A stretch of DNA of 64,000 nucleotides from Panonychus citri. Taxonomy: Eukaryota; Arthropoda; Arachnida; Trombidiformes; Tetranychidae. This document shows, piece by piece, positions 24,086-37,460 of the stretch. The stretch spans positions 1,364,001 through 1,428,000 of the forward strand of contig NW_026515516.1 in assembly GCF_014898815.1 (NCBI RefSeq), read 5' to 3'. Below the pieces are notes generated by a model. The model saw only the letters and a program-made list of their open reading frames with translations, did not search any database and was not told the DNA's origin. Both the position numbers and the translations under genes were made by a program. How positions within the stretch are numbered: the first letter of the stretch is position 1; each line of letters opens with the position of its first letter.

Positions 24086-27006
24086 TAAAATATGTTTATC
24101 TTCATCTTTTAGAAAAGTTTCTGTGACCAGAATCATCCTCATTATCTAATATTTTACTCTCGCTGATGATTATCATCATTATCATCATCTCGATACTATC
24201 TTAACATTGTCTATTCATGGTGAGTCTCATCAATATAATCATCTTAATCAGCATCAGCTTTAATCTCAGGCTCTCTCTCACTCACTCTTGAATTCATTTT
24301 CACTGATTATCTTTTGCAAACTCTTTTCAAAATCACAATCATTATGATGATGATGATGATGGTGATTATTGTCATTATCATCATCATCATTATCATTTGC
24401 AATGTGACACTTATTATATTACCTTATAAAAAAATCTTGTACCTTTGCATGTTAACATGTTATCGTTATTATCATAATACTTGGAGCTATTTAATTTGGT
24501 GGTTTTTTTTTGTTGATTGTTGATTGTTGATTACTTGACTTTTACTATTGTATTTGTTTAATTTCAATTGTAATTTGTGTATGTTGATTGCAGACAATTT
24601 AAATTGGCGAGAATTTGTTTTTTTGATTGTTGTGCAAAAATGTAAATTAAACTTAATTGCATTCTTTGCATTTTGTTTAGTCCAATTGTTAACTGTTGTA
24701 ACAATTTAAATTGTTTCTGATTTTCTGTGGCTAAACAATCATAACAATTAAAGTTTTTGCTTTCAATTACTTTGAATGAGTTTTGGTAATTAAGAAATTG
24801 GTCAATTTGATTATCAGTTGAATATTAGTATTACTTAACAATTAACACTTTTTTCCAGGAAAATCTAATTAGCCGATTAAGTGATTTGAATTGTTGTTCA
24901 TGTGAGATTGAAAGGAAATTTAATTTAATTGAAAAGTTTCACTCAGTTAATTATGAATTTAATCTGAATCTTATTAACCTAATGGTTCATGATGGATTTT
25001 GAATATCAAATGATAGAAACTTGTTATCATTTATATTGAGATTTGTATCTGAATTTTATCAGAACTTTTTTTCACCCTGAAATATTATTCATCATGTTGA
25101 GAGTGTTGATCACCAATTCATTCATTCACATGTATATATATATACAGGGTAATCCTATTTACCATAATACAATTTGATAATAATAAAATCTTATTACCCT
25201 TATAACACATTGAACTTTTTTGTTATTCCTTTATCATGAAAAGTGTATCAACATTTGAATCGATATCATGATTTTCAATCAGATGAATTTTGATCATATT
25301 CAGATGATAATGATTAAGGTGAAAATATTACAATGTAACAATGTTTTCATCTCTCTCACTCTAAATTCATATATACAACATGAACCTTTCATTCAGAATG
25401 AATTTATTGATATGAAAATAAAGATGAGATAATGAAGATGGAAGAATCTTTTTCCCAGGAAAAAAAAAGATGACGATAATTTCATGATAACAATTCTGAA
25501 TCATATCAGTTACTCAGTTGCCAGAATTTTGCCCTGGAGAGAGAGAGAGAGAGAGCATTTCACCTTCCAATATATAACCTTTATCTAAACTTTCACTTTC
25601 TCTTGTTACCTTTACTTTTCCATCCAACATAATCATCTCATTCACCTCATCATCTCCATCCTCATCCTCATCCTCATCATCGACTGTCTATCTTGTTTAT
25701 ACTTTATGAGCAATTTAGCTTGATTTGATGGGCTAGTGATCATCAATAAGCCTCACGAGAGAGGATAAACTATGGACCAGTTTTTTTTCACCCTTGGTGT
25801 TAGTCTATTATATTTATTTCTATTTCCTCTCCCACCTCCTATTTATCCGCTTCCTTTCCCTTAATTTCATCATCATTTTCATCCTCATCTTCAACCTTAT
25901 GATGATGATACTTGAGCATCTTGATTTTTGTAACCTTCAACTTCCAATGGAATCGAGCATGATAATGTAGATGAAGATGAAGATGAAGATGAAGATGATA
26001 CAAGGTAACAATTCATTGGTATCAGTATGTTGCAAAGGTTATATCATCATCTCTAACAATTCATTAACTTATATTTAGATGATTACTTATCATGATTACA
26101 ACATGTAGATATTATATTTTCAATGGTATCGTTTGTGATAAATATTAATACAAATTCAACAGTATAATGTAAATGCAAATAAATGTCTATTATTAGTTAC
26201 CAATTGAATTGCTTTCTGATAATCAATTGATTGCGATGATGAAAAAGTTTCACTTACACTTTCATTAACTAAATATAACTGTACTTTGTGATGATTTGGT
26301 TCATTGAAGATTATAATGATAAAACTGATTTAGTTTAACTTGCAGATTAAATGTACCATTTGATTAAATAGACTCATCATCATCATCATCATCATTCTTA
26401 TCATCCTCTTCTCAAGATGATGATGATGATAATGATATTGAATCACTTGATTAAAAACTCAAAGGTTTTTGCATCAATTTTGCAAATCAAAATGATTAGT
26501 TAATCATTCATTTGGTGAAAACAAATACGATACGATGATAATAATGAGATGACTTATTGATCAAGTGATAAAAATGATGATGATGATGATGAAGAGAGAG
26601 GGTGGGGTGGGTTTTGGGCGTGATTCTTTCGCGTGCCTTAGCTTCACCTAAGCTTTAGCCATTTAAGCTTAACTTTAAATACAATAACCCAATAAAAAGC
26701 CATCGATGATGAATAATTCAATGAACAGGGAAAAAGAAAAAAAAATCATCATCTTCATCATTTTTCCTTCATTGTCTTTCTTCACTTTCTCTTCTCTCTA
26801 TCAATAATTCAATTCATGAATCATCTTTTCATTCATCTTCCTCCTCTTACTACTTTCTCCCTCTTTTACCATCTTCATCATCATTCCTCCTCTTCATCTT
26901 CCACCTTCATCATCATCTCTCCCCATGGAGATAACTTTTACTTTAAGTTATTGCTCATTTCAGATTATTCAAATCACCTTTGTAACAAAATAGACAGAGA
27001 AGAGAA

Positions 27007-27008
<2 letters not shown>

Positions 27009-27040
<32 letters not shown>

Positions 27041-27251
27041 AAGGATGAAAAATTCGAACAAAAATTGCAATTCAATTTCCGGTTTTTTCGGTCTCAATCA
27101 AAGTACAAGAGAGAAATCCGTCAACCTCCCCCTGTTCCGATCACCCACCGCATCTTTATCATTAGAACTTTTTTCTTCTTTTGTATATTCATCTCGTGTT
27201 TACTTTTACTCTATTTCATATGAGAAAAAAGAAAGAAAAAAGTTTTTCGAT

Positions 27252-27288
<37 letters not shown>
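27009..27288 (+). repeat. (GA)n and (TC)n tracts in opposite orientation
   Basis: A GA tract at 27009-27039 is followed 0.2 kb later by a TC tract at 27255-27288. The two could pair as inverted arms in a single strand. The open frames that span this stretch are repeat translations and are not listed as genes. Confidence 0.85.
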
Positions 27289-27293
<5 letters not shown>

Positions 27294-28927
27294 ACTACTC
27301 ATCTCAATGCCATAATTATTCAATTCGCAATCAAATTTGATTCAATTTGATTTCCTTTATTTTCACTGTGTCATCACCATTGTAACCGATTGCAAATTAA
27401 AATACATCTCAATTGAAATTGTTCAAAGTTCAGCAAAAAAAACTTTTCCCTTGATTTCATGTTGATTTCAAACCTAAAGCCAAGAAAATTATTGCAAAAA
27501 CTGTAACAATACAAACACATTGATATGCAAAGCAACAGTAACAAGAGCAACATTTGCAATCATGATAAATATTTTTTCATCATGTTTACATTGAATTTCC
27601 GTGAATTCATCTTCCTCCTCCTCTTCCTCCAATAAGAGTGGGGAGGCTGGAAGATGAGAGAAAAAATTCTCTCACTTACTCATGAATGATGATGAATATC
27701 ATCTTGTTATTATTTCTTCCTCATCATTTTACATTGATTTATCTTTTATCCACTCATCTTTTGCTCCTCATGATCAACATGATGATCGAGATGATGATAA
27801 TATCAATCTCTCTGATTCAGTCACTTGAATTCATATTGAAATTATTTCCATTCTCTTTTCCTTATCTGTCTGTATCTCTTTCTCTCTCTCACTCATTGTC
27901 TTCATTTCTCATCTTCGAGAGTTGAAACTAACATCTTCATCTTCATTGTTAGTATTTGGATAAATGTTTTCATCTTTATGTATACTGACCAATATCCGGT
28001 CAATCAGTTTCTCCTCCTTTTCCTACTCCTCCCTCTCATCCTTTATCTTTACATTCATTTTTTTAGCTTATTTTGTATTCTTACTTTTTTTGCTTCTTCT
28101 TCATCATCATCTTATCATCTCCTCTATTCAGCATCGCCGGAAACGAGACAATGGACTTGTCCTTATGGAACCGGAAGAACAGGGTAGAAAGGCTTCTGAT
28201 GAATTTTTTTCTTCCGCCGATTCACCCACTGCCTTTTTCACCCTCCAACTGATTTCTCATCAATCTTGAATCCATCATTGGGATGGTCAAGTCTATTTAC
28301 TTGTTGTTGTTGTTGTTGTTGCTCATGTTGTTTGAAGGGTTGAAAAGTTTCACCATCAATGGTGATGTCCATCATTCTGAAAGAAAAGATCTTGAATTCA
28401 GCAGAAAAAAAATACCATGATTCTGAACAGAAACTTATGGTTTTCCCATGGAAAAAAAGTCAACAGTGTATTTTTTTGTTTCTTTTTTCCGTGGAAAATC
28501 TTTGATTCCAATGATAAGATTGATTCTTGATAATATATTATCCATGACGTTACACTTACAATCCAAGCAAGAAATTGATATTTCATGACACTTTCTGTTC
28601 ACATGATGGATATTCATCTGATGATAATCAACTTGAACTTTTTTGCTTCTTTAGATGAATTATAATCACTGAATCGAATGATGAATTTCAAATTTATTGT
28701 TAATAACAATCAGGATAATAATTTGTCTTTATAATTTTTCCGGTAGAGATTAGGATTATCTCTGTCGAAAAAATTAATCCATTGTTAAAGATTAAGGGTA
28801 TTTCCTTGATTACTTTTTGTTTCGATTTTGATTGATTTGATTATTTAACAGTATCATGAGATGTGATTAAGATTATCATTTAATCATGTTCATTATTAGC
28901 TAATCTCATTGATTATTGGTTTAAATT

Positions 28928-28930
<3 letters not shown>

Positions 28931-28970
<40 letters not shown>
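28931..28970 (+). repeat. (TC)n microsatellite
   Basis: This is an uninterrupted TC tract of about 40 bp, among the longest pure dinucleotide tracts in the window. Confidence 0.9.
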
Positions 28971-28973
<3 letters not shown>

Positions 28974-29617
28974 GATTGAGATTAATTTTGATTGGTAACC
29001 TTTAGCCTTTACCGGTTCATGTCTCTTATCATTTGGGTTGAGATTTGTGATCTTTGTCTTACTCTCTCAGGCTCTTGGATATTGGATAATCCTTAATCCT
29101 CCTCCATCATCATGGTAAACACTTGAGAAGTTCAGGATTACCTCTTTCCAAAAGGAAAACAATAAATTGTTTACATGAGTAAATTTAGATTCTGATTGAT
29201 GGTTACACTTTTTGACATGATGAACATGAGATAAGACGATGGGAAGATGATGATAAAGATGAAGATTAAGATTGAAGAAAAGGATATGATAAGAATACCC
29301 TTTATCCACAGAAAATGGTGTTGGAATTTTCTTTTTTTCTTCGAAAAGGAAAAAAGTTCTATTGAATCGAGCTCCATGGAAAAATAATTATTATATTCAA
29401 ACCAACGGTTCAATCACCCATTGGAACCATTATCATTATCATTCTTATCATCGTCATTTACCAATCATCTTGATCATCATCACCATCATGAAATCGATCA
29501 GGAATATTATATATTTAACTCAGAACTTTCTATCCATGGGATAAAATTCATTCCAACATCCAAAGGCTATTAATCACGTGACTCAGGAATTCCGGTTAAT
29601 CCATGAGCAAAATGGGA

Positions 29618-29620
<3 letters not shown>

Positions 29621-29652
<32 letters not shown>
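29621..29652 (+). repeat. (GA)n microsatellite
   Basis: This is an uninterrupted GA tract of about 32 bp. Confidence 0.9.
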
Positions 29653-29658
<6 letters not shown>

Positions 29659-32600
29659 AGAAAAAAATTCTTTTCCATCAGAATATATCATGTTACTATT
29701 TCTCTTTGAATTCTGAAAAATAACAACCAGCAACTTGTTCAGGGGCGATTCAGAATCTAACCAGAATTAGACTAACAATTGATATCCATCACATCAACAG
29801 CTACCAACTAATATGTAATTACATTCAACTTGAATCTAAACTAATGATTTAATAAGGAAAAAAGTTAAATGTCATTTAAATTAATGATGATTATGGTCAT
29901 CATCATGATCACTGGTAATTAAAATAATGGTCATCATCTTGAAATGGTCACTCATGAAAATTAACTCTCAATGATTATGATGATGAATTTAAAGATTTAT
30001 ACAAAATATTCAAAAGGTTTAGTTTTTTTTTCTTGTTCCAACTCAATGAAACCTTAATGATAATTATTTTCATCCTGTTGACTTGAATTTCATTCATTCT
30101 CATCCCCCTGAAAACTCATTTATCCATGATGGAAAATCTGAAAAACTAATCATCATTATCTTTCATCATTTGAAGATGAACAATTATTATTTTCTATCCT
30201 TTTCTCATCATATGGATGACAAAATAAGCAGTTAGAGAAAGAGAGAGAAATTATTATTCGAAAACTTTCCCCCTTTATCATCATCATTTCCACGCCCTCT
30301 TCCTCTTCCGCTTCATCCAGAACTTATCCAGTTATTCAGTGTAACTTAATCATGTTAATGTTATCTCATTATATTATCATTTCAATGGATCTCAGTGAAA
30401 AGCTAACGGTATATTTTGTTAATAACAATGGACATTAAAAAGCTTTAATCAAATGATTTAAAACCATTTTATTAATTTATCATGAAACTTTTTCCTAAAT
30501 AATTTAAAATGGACCAAAGGAATATAAAAAAAGTTCTGACAGGAAACTGTAGACTCTATTAGCTCTATTACCATGAATCATCATCATGAAATTAATCAGA
30601 GTAACAATGAAAATGATACTGATTATTACCATTTGAAAAGTTTATGAGACAATTTCAACTCGAAACTTTTTTCCTCTCTCTCTCTCATTCTGTTAAATTG
30701 TTATCTAAATTATGATATATTAATACAAGGAGATAATAATAAAATTAACACGGAACTTACATCATCATCATCATCATCGCCACCGTACAAAACTCACCTT
30801 TGTAAGAGTTTCTGGTTAAGTAAAAAGGATAACCATGATGAGGAACAGGAACTTATCATTTGAATGAATAATGAATATGGAGAAATGATTAGATTAGAAA
30901 TTGAATTTTCCACCAACCATGAACAAAAAAGAAGCCAAAAATTACCATAGACCGAGATGAATTATTGTCTTTAAGCAAGATAATAATAAGCAATCGGGAT
31001 AATTGATTAATAAATGATTAGTGATCATGATTAAGGTCAGGAAGGTGGATAAGCTTTATCTGGATCAATTGTGAGCTTTATTAATGATGAAAATTTTTCA
31101 ATCAAAAAAAAGAGAGAAAAAAAGTTCTGCTACAATTTTTATATTATCATCTTGATACTGATGATGATGATGATGATGATGATGGACCCGAAAATATGAG
31201 CTTAAAGGTTGGAGGAAGATGAAAAATGATGATGAGAGTTGATCCTTTCCAGATGATGATCAGGAGGATTCCAGGGAAGATGAAGATTGAAATATAATTG
31301 ACCGCCTGAGGTGAACAATTCAATCCCAATCCCAAAAACCTAATCTAAGCTCAGATTATTTAGATTGATAATATCATCATGATTACACCATGATGATGAT
31401 AATAATAATACACTGGAACTGAAATGAAGTCTATGCTTTTTTAGAACCATCATCATGGCTTTCATGGGCGATGGAGATGAATTTTTTTTTCGTTCTGCTA
31501 ATAAAACAAAAATTCATTGATATTTATTGTAATCTAATGATAATCGGATGCTTACTATGCTAAATCCATGATAAAGTTATCATGATTATCGTATCATTGG
31601 CGGTTGATAATAAAGTGATTGCCTTTTTTTTACTTTACCATTTTATTGGTATAATAATTTTCACCCTGAATTCTGAATGGTTTTCCAATCTGAGTTACAT
31701 AATAATGATGTTATTATGATGCATTAAAAGTGTGCGTGTGTGTGACCAGTGGTCAAGATGGAAATCTCATATTATTGGTTAATCATTTTCACTTTTATTT
31801 TACTATTGTTTCTTCAATTTTATCGGACAAACGGGAAAGATATTCAAAAGATAATTTTGATTCTTTTATCATCAATTTAAATGTAATATACTTGAAGTTC
31901 AACTGGACATCAGCATCACAATCAATTCTGTACTCTCCATGAAACTGAACAGTTTCTCATGATATTCAGTTGATCTAATTTCTATCTGGGTGATATATTT
32001 ATTCATTAATAGAAATATATTTTTGCTTCAATTGTTTTTTTTGTTCTGGTTGTTCAAGACACATTCAGATTCACAATCAAAGTGTTATCATGATGATTAT
32101 TATTATTATTATTATTATTACTGTTATCAAAGTGGCAAAAACATGATGATGATAAGGATGAAGATGAGGATGATTATATATCAATATTACACAGGGATAG
32201 ATTGAGTTTCTTGAGGTGAGTATTAAGGTATAAAAAGGTAATAATAAAATCCTATTCCAATGGTTACCCAGGCGATTCATTCATGTCATGGCTTAAGGTT
32301 CATGATATAACTAATTTATTGTTCATTGGGTTTTTTCAAATAATTTGGATTATGATACCATGGATATTTATTATCATGGTACAATAATAATAATGATAAC
32401 TGTCGATGGTGATAAATTATTATCATCTTCAAATTGTGATCTAATAATATCAAATAGAATTACTTGTATTTAAATGGTCAGTGTAATCTTTTTCTATGGG
32501 TTTGAAAGTTGATTAAGATTTACTTTGATTGTATAAGGAAAAAGTTTTTCAGGTAAATTTAAAAAGTAAAGTTTATGGATTTAAATTTATATATATCGAT

Positions 32601-33614
32601 GTGGGTTTAAGGTTTTAGGACATTTCGGCAAAAAGTACAATCATGTCGACACTTTATTCAAATATCGTTGTTCATGTTTTCATTTTGATGATGATTGTTT
32701 ACCTGATGTTTAAATTTCAATGGATACCAATGGTCACAATGCAAACATAAATGGTCACCAATGAAACTACATGGGATAACATATGTCGTACATGCATGTT
32801 GGACATTTGACCATTCAGATCAGTAACCATTATTATTATTATCACTGAGATCTATTAATAAAATGCAAAGGCACACATAGAGAATGAGAGAGAGAGGGAG
32901 AGAGAGAGAGGAACAACAAATGAACAATAAATATATGAACATACATCTAATGTATATTTTGGTTATTTGATTGTCCATTTGAAATCTTAGTGTCCGATTA
33001 AAGATTAACAAGAAACCCGCCCCGAACCAACAACAACGTCGCCTTAAGGCCAAACAACAGCAAACAAAAAAGCTCATGGTATCCGCTTAGGTCATCAGTC
33101 CTTACTATCCATTTAGTTAGTGACCGTTGTGTCCGTCCAATAAGCTTCCCTACTGTTTCTTTGGTCAGTAAACTGGAAGAAGAAGAAAAAAAATATTCTT
33201 TCTACCTGTGTTATCATTATTGCTATTATTATATTGAAAGGAAAAGCACAGAGTGAGTGAGAGAGAGAGAGAGAGAGACATGAATGAGTAAAAAGAGCAT
33301 TTTCTACGACAAAATAAACAATGGTCATCTCTATGCATACCCTCCCATACCCTTTCCCCCTTTTCTACCTGTCCAACTACTGCAGTTGACAATATGTACA
33401 CAACCAAAAGGAACAGGTAACAATACACCTTTTCGGTAATACTTTTACTATGATTTCTGAGGCTTAACATCAATTGACCTTTTTGCTTATTTTACCTCAA
33501 CTGACCATTCACAAAATAAGGGGGTGAAAACTTATATGATAATGAAAATGATGATGACGATGACCAGTGAATGAATAGCTTTATAAATATATTTGTCGAT
33601 GGTCACTGACAATC

Positions 33615-33648
33615 AATATCCATATACATATGTATGTATATGGATATT
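33615..33648. repeat. Perfect 15-bp hairpin
   Basis: AATATCCATATACAT and its exact inverse flank a 4-base loop (ATGT). No poly-T terminator-like run follows. It lies in a local cluster of TGGTCA/TGACCA words. Confidence 0.7.
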
Positions 33649-35418
33649 TAGATGAATACATTTCCTTTTGTTGGATAATATCAAATATAACATTTTGAAA
33701 GTTGAAACTTTGATTGTCCACCGATTGAATTGTTGAAAAGAATGTTAAAATCAATATATAATTAATGGTCAATTGACCAATGTTACACTAGATGTTAACA
33801 TTAGTTATTCATAATAATAATAAGTTACCTTTTGTTAATCATAGAAATAGATTAACATTTAAAGTGATTTAGAAAACTTTTTTGTCCAATTCAACTTTTC
33901 CTTTGGTCAAGCTTTTTACCTTTAATTTTGTTATCATTTACACTTTCACTTTCCTTTACCTTTACAGTTTACCCAATTGAGACAATATTTTGTCAGTTAA
34001 TTAGTTATGCAGTTAACAGAATCGATCGGTTAATTATTAATTCATTTGTAACTAATTCACTTTTTTCGTGATTCAATTTTTCCATTTGGTAAAAAATATT
34101 CAAATTTCTACATAAAGTTGATCACTTTTCTTGGCTCTCCATTATCACTTATAGTTAACACCCATTGTTAATTAATATTTCACCTTTTAATATTCTCCCA
34201 TAAATCTCAGGTATTCAATAGATTTAATCATTTACAATTAAATTGTTGTTCTAAAAAAAAGAGAAGCAAAAATTTAAATTGTAAAAAAAAATTTTCGAAA
34301 TTAAGCTCTGAGTCTCCCTCTATCGGTCGATTTTGTCAAAGTAAAAACTTTTCTTTTTCTTGAAAGTTTTGTTTTTCTTTTACTATTATTACTCATTAAT
34401 AAGATTAAATCTCAACAATAGTAATTAAAAAGTAAAACTGATTAGCGTTTCTTATCATTTAGATTAATTGATGATAAACGTATCGATTTAATTGTTTGGA
34501 AAAGAAAAATTCTATTCAGTTTGTTTTTGTATTTTCTTTTTCTTTTTCTATTTCCTTTTCCTTTTTATCACATCTCTGAGGTTCTCTATCTTTCTTCCTG
34601 ATGATTTTCATCCTCCTCATCATCATCACCTTCCTGTCAACATAATAGCGAGTAGTTATTGCAATTAACTGTCAACCCAACTGTCATTCATTTCTCCTCT
34701 CTCATGATCATGATCATCTTCATTTACTTTGATATATTATTAACACACATTAAATAATATAACTTATATCAATCAACTAATCAAAGAAACATGGTAACAT
34801 TTAATATTATCATTATTGAAATTAAATAATATATCTTCATCATCATCGTAATCAACATCATGAAAGGTAAAACTTTCTCAGTGTTACCAATCAGAATCAA
34901 TCAGCTGATTTATAAAATATTAGTTTGCTACCAAATTGTTTGCCTTAGGCAAATTTGGGTTGTTATTTTATATTTTTACTTGGGCTTCTGGTTCATTGTC
35001 ATTAATTTACAATCATTTTGACACTGGGATATAGATTATCATGAAGAAAGTAAATTAGACGATAATATGGTTTAGCCTGATGATGATGATGATGAAGATA
35101 ATCAATGAAAAATTGAGGCCTTAAATGGTGTTACTCATGACAAGCTTTACCTGGATGATACTTTTATCAATCTTCATCCGGTTTAATCATCATCATCATG
35201 AGGAAATCACAGTAACTGACTTACTCTCCATGTGAATCCATGTAATATGTGTATCATTTTCATCACAAACATATGAGTTTCTTGATGAACACACCTTGAA
35301 ACTGGAATGAAATTTGTAACTATCAAGTTTTTTCTCAAAAAAAACACGAAATCAGAGTAACATGGAAATGCCTCAGGGGGGAAACTGAATAATTTCATTA
35401 TTACTCTCATCATTTAGA

Positions 35419-35454
<36 letters not shown>
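35419..35454 (+). repeat. (GA)n microsatellite
   Basis: This is a GA tract of about 36 bp with one interruption near its start. Confidence 0.85.
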
Positions 35455-35457
<3 letters not shown>

Positions 35458-36171
35458 TAATGATGATGATGATGAGGAAGAAGATGAATGATGCTGACAG
35501 ATAAGATGAAAAGAAAGTAAAAAAACCATGAGGATGATAATGATTATTATCTATTCTGAATGAAGTTTATCATGGAGAAAAAGTTCAATTGTAATAATAT
35601 CATGATGAATATCTGACAAATAATAATAACGATACTTAATATAGTAATTGATTCAATGTAACAGAATCAATTTAAATCATGAAAAGATTAATAATCTTAA
35701 TGCTCAAAGTCAAGAATATTATTTAGACTTGAACTGAATCTTGATTATCTCATAATTAACTGATTATTAATAATAGTAAATTGTTGAGCTTTTGATTTTC
35801 AAGACAAAAGTTTTCAATTAACTTTCAAATGTTAATTGTTACCAATTAATTACTCAGCCCAAAAAGTTTGTTGCTTTTGTTTTGCAAATTGATTATTATT
35901 ATAATGGGTTAAACTTTAGTTCCCATTGTTGATTGTTTTGGTTTATTATTGTTGATTAAATTACTCTCCATTAATTATTCACTTAATTACAATTAATTCA
36001 TTTTAATTCCTTTGAGGTGTGTATCAGTTTGTGTGCATGGAGTAAGTTTAATGAACTAGGAAAATATTGGATCAAGAAAAATGATTCTAATCATGAAGAT
36101 GAGGTGGGAAAAAAAGTTCTGATAATCTATCAAATTAACGAATACACATCAATGCGATTAAAGCTTGAATT

Positions 36172-36365
36172 AAATTTCCACCCATGGTGTTAATTATTAT
36201 CTTTCAGATAGTAAATTGAAATTTGCGTAAGGTTTCAATTGAATTACACAACTTTTGATCGTGAATTTTTGATAATGCATCGGATTGGGGAAATCTAATC
36301 TTATTATTGAGACATGCAATAGTAAAGTAGTGGATTAGATTTGGGATAATATTGTGAATACAGGA
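36172..36365. other. Duplicated flank resembling the cystatin 3' region
   Basis: Words here (CACAACTTTTG, GAATTTTTGATAAT, AGTGGATTAGATTTG, ATATTGTGAATA) recur in the same order downstream of the cystatin pseudogene (about 41885-42010), and in part near the intact cystatin (about 39260). The similarity stops where the adjacent inverted repeat begins, and no cystatin coding sequence follows. A further weak copy of the first words lies near 37615-37700. I read this as the remnant of a third cystatin-unit duplication. Confidence 0.45.
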
Positions 36366-36644
36366 CTATTCAGCTATTTTCGCCGATTTTTTTGCGATTT
36401 TCTCAGCAACTAAGAGTTAAAGAGACTCGAGACTTTAGTGGTATGAAATTGAGCGATATTCAAACGTCATATTCAAAGATCAAGGTCATTCAGGTCAATG
36501 GTAAAATAACGCGTTTCAAGGTCATTTGAAGGCATGATAACGAACTTTAAATATGACAATTGAATATCGCTCAATTTCATACCACCTTCATAGTTGCTGA
36601 GAAAATCGCAAAAAACATCGGCGAAAATAGCCCTGTAGTTAAAG
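36358..36644. repeat. Long imperfect inverted repeat (foldback element)
   Basis: The left arm, about 36358-36478, includes ATTTTCGCCGAT, TTGCGATTTTCTCAGCAACTA and GGTATGAAATTGAGCGATAT. The right arm, about 36546-36644, holds their inverses in reverse order. About 20 extra bases in the left arm and several mismatches interrupt the match. The loop is only about 70 bp and contains AAGGTCATT words. The right arm overlaps the apparent start of the ABCG-like fragment, so the element may derive from, or have captured, coding sequence. Confidence 0.7.
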
Positions 36645-36814
36645 GGATTGGTGGAAGCTGGTTTAATGAAGAAAACCAATCAGGAGCAATTAGTTACTAT
36701 GATACTGATGATTCTGCTTACCTGAGGGCGATTTATGCTCTATTAGCAACATTGATAATCGGACGTTTACTAACTTATTACATTTTAAAATGGAAAGGAA
36801 ATTTACAGAAATAG
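36596..36814 (+). pseudogene. Possible C-terminal fragment of an ABCG-type half transporter
   Basis: The open frame ends with YYDTDDSAYLRAIYALLATLIIGRLLTYYILKWKG and a stop. This resembles the last extracellular turn and final membrane helix of ABCG (white-like) transporters, which end in a helix followed by a short basic tail. Only about 75 residues remain: no ATP-binding domain or other helices are present nearby. The upstream part coincides with an arm of the inverted repeat (AEKIAKNIGENSP). It could also be the last exon of a gene whose other exons are absent. The family call is tentative. Confidence 0.3.
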
Positions 36815-36990
36815 TTAGTTGTTCAAAGATATTTAATTTTAGTTTAATATTTTTCTATGATTAATAATTCTGGTGGTGGAAATGTAGATCAACAGATCAA
36901 ATTGTCGAGAAAATGGTGAAATGGATGGGAAGATGATGGATATAAAAAATAAAGGAAATTGAGAAATTGTCATAATTGAGGCTAATGGTT

Positions 36991-37460
36991 TCACAGATTA
37001 CAAATAAGATTATATAAACCAACAATGGTATTAATTATGCTCCAAAGATTTGATGGAGGACTGGAATCACAAATGAAGGTGACATTGAAATTGCTGACAT
37101 TGAACACGGTGAAATTGGTGACATTGTTGATATTTTCGAAATTCGGGAAATAAAAATTACATGAATACATTGGAGGAGCATTCACCTGAAGAAATAGGTA
37201 AGCCAAAAAAATTACAAGCAACATCATCATTAGAAAATTGAATTACAAATGACATTACAATTACAATTCAAATTCAAATCTTGATCGATTAATTGACACG
37301 ATTGAATCGATTGAAAAATAAACAATTAAAATTTGAAATCAATAGTTACCTTTTTTTCACCCAAATCCTTATGAAAGTGAACAAATTTTCCAATTGGAGC
37401 ACATTCGCTAAATAATATGGTAATAAGCAAAACTAGAGAAACTTGAACTAATTTAGACAT
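36991..37460 (-). CDS. Small secreted Asn/Cys-containing protein, unknown (two exons)
   Basis: Exon 1 is 37350-37460 and encodes a signal peptide (MSKLVQVSLVLLITILFSECA) followed by a short basic stretch. The intron, 37186-37349, has a GTAACT donor and a TTTCTTCAG acceptor. Exon 2 is 36991-37185 and ends in VGLYNLICNL and a stop, giving about 101 residues. Exon 2 contains two Cys and the N-glycosylation-type repeats NVTNFTVFNVSNFNVTF. Alternatively, the ATG at 37230 starts its own signal peptide (MMMLLVIFLAYLFLQVNA) and no splicing is needed; both readings give a secreted product. It lies next to the cystatin cluster. No known family is recognised. Confidence 0.5.

Larger units (their letters stand above)
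13350..36171. other. Long gene-free region (22.8 kb)
   Basis: I find no supportable gene in this interval. The open frames are short and come from GATGAT, GA/TC or TTTC repeats, or encode runs of Met, His, Ser or Leu. It is AT-rich, with many ATCATC/GATGAT runs, at least eight (GA)n or (TC)n tracts, and scattered AGAACTTTTTT-like words in both orientations. It could hold distal regulatory DNA or introns of a gene whose exons are elsewhere. Nothing in the sequence decides this. Confidence 0.5.

Noticed and set aside
26816..27350. Two overlapping plus ORFs of 135 and 101 codons
   Set aside because: They read through the GA and TC tracts, have no recognisable domain, and are no better than background.
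36473..36679. Minus ORF within the foldback repeat
   Set aside because: It is the mirror image of the arm that encodes the plus-strand fragment.
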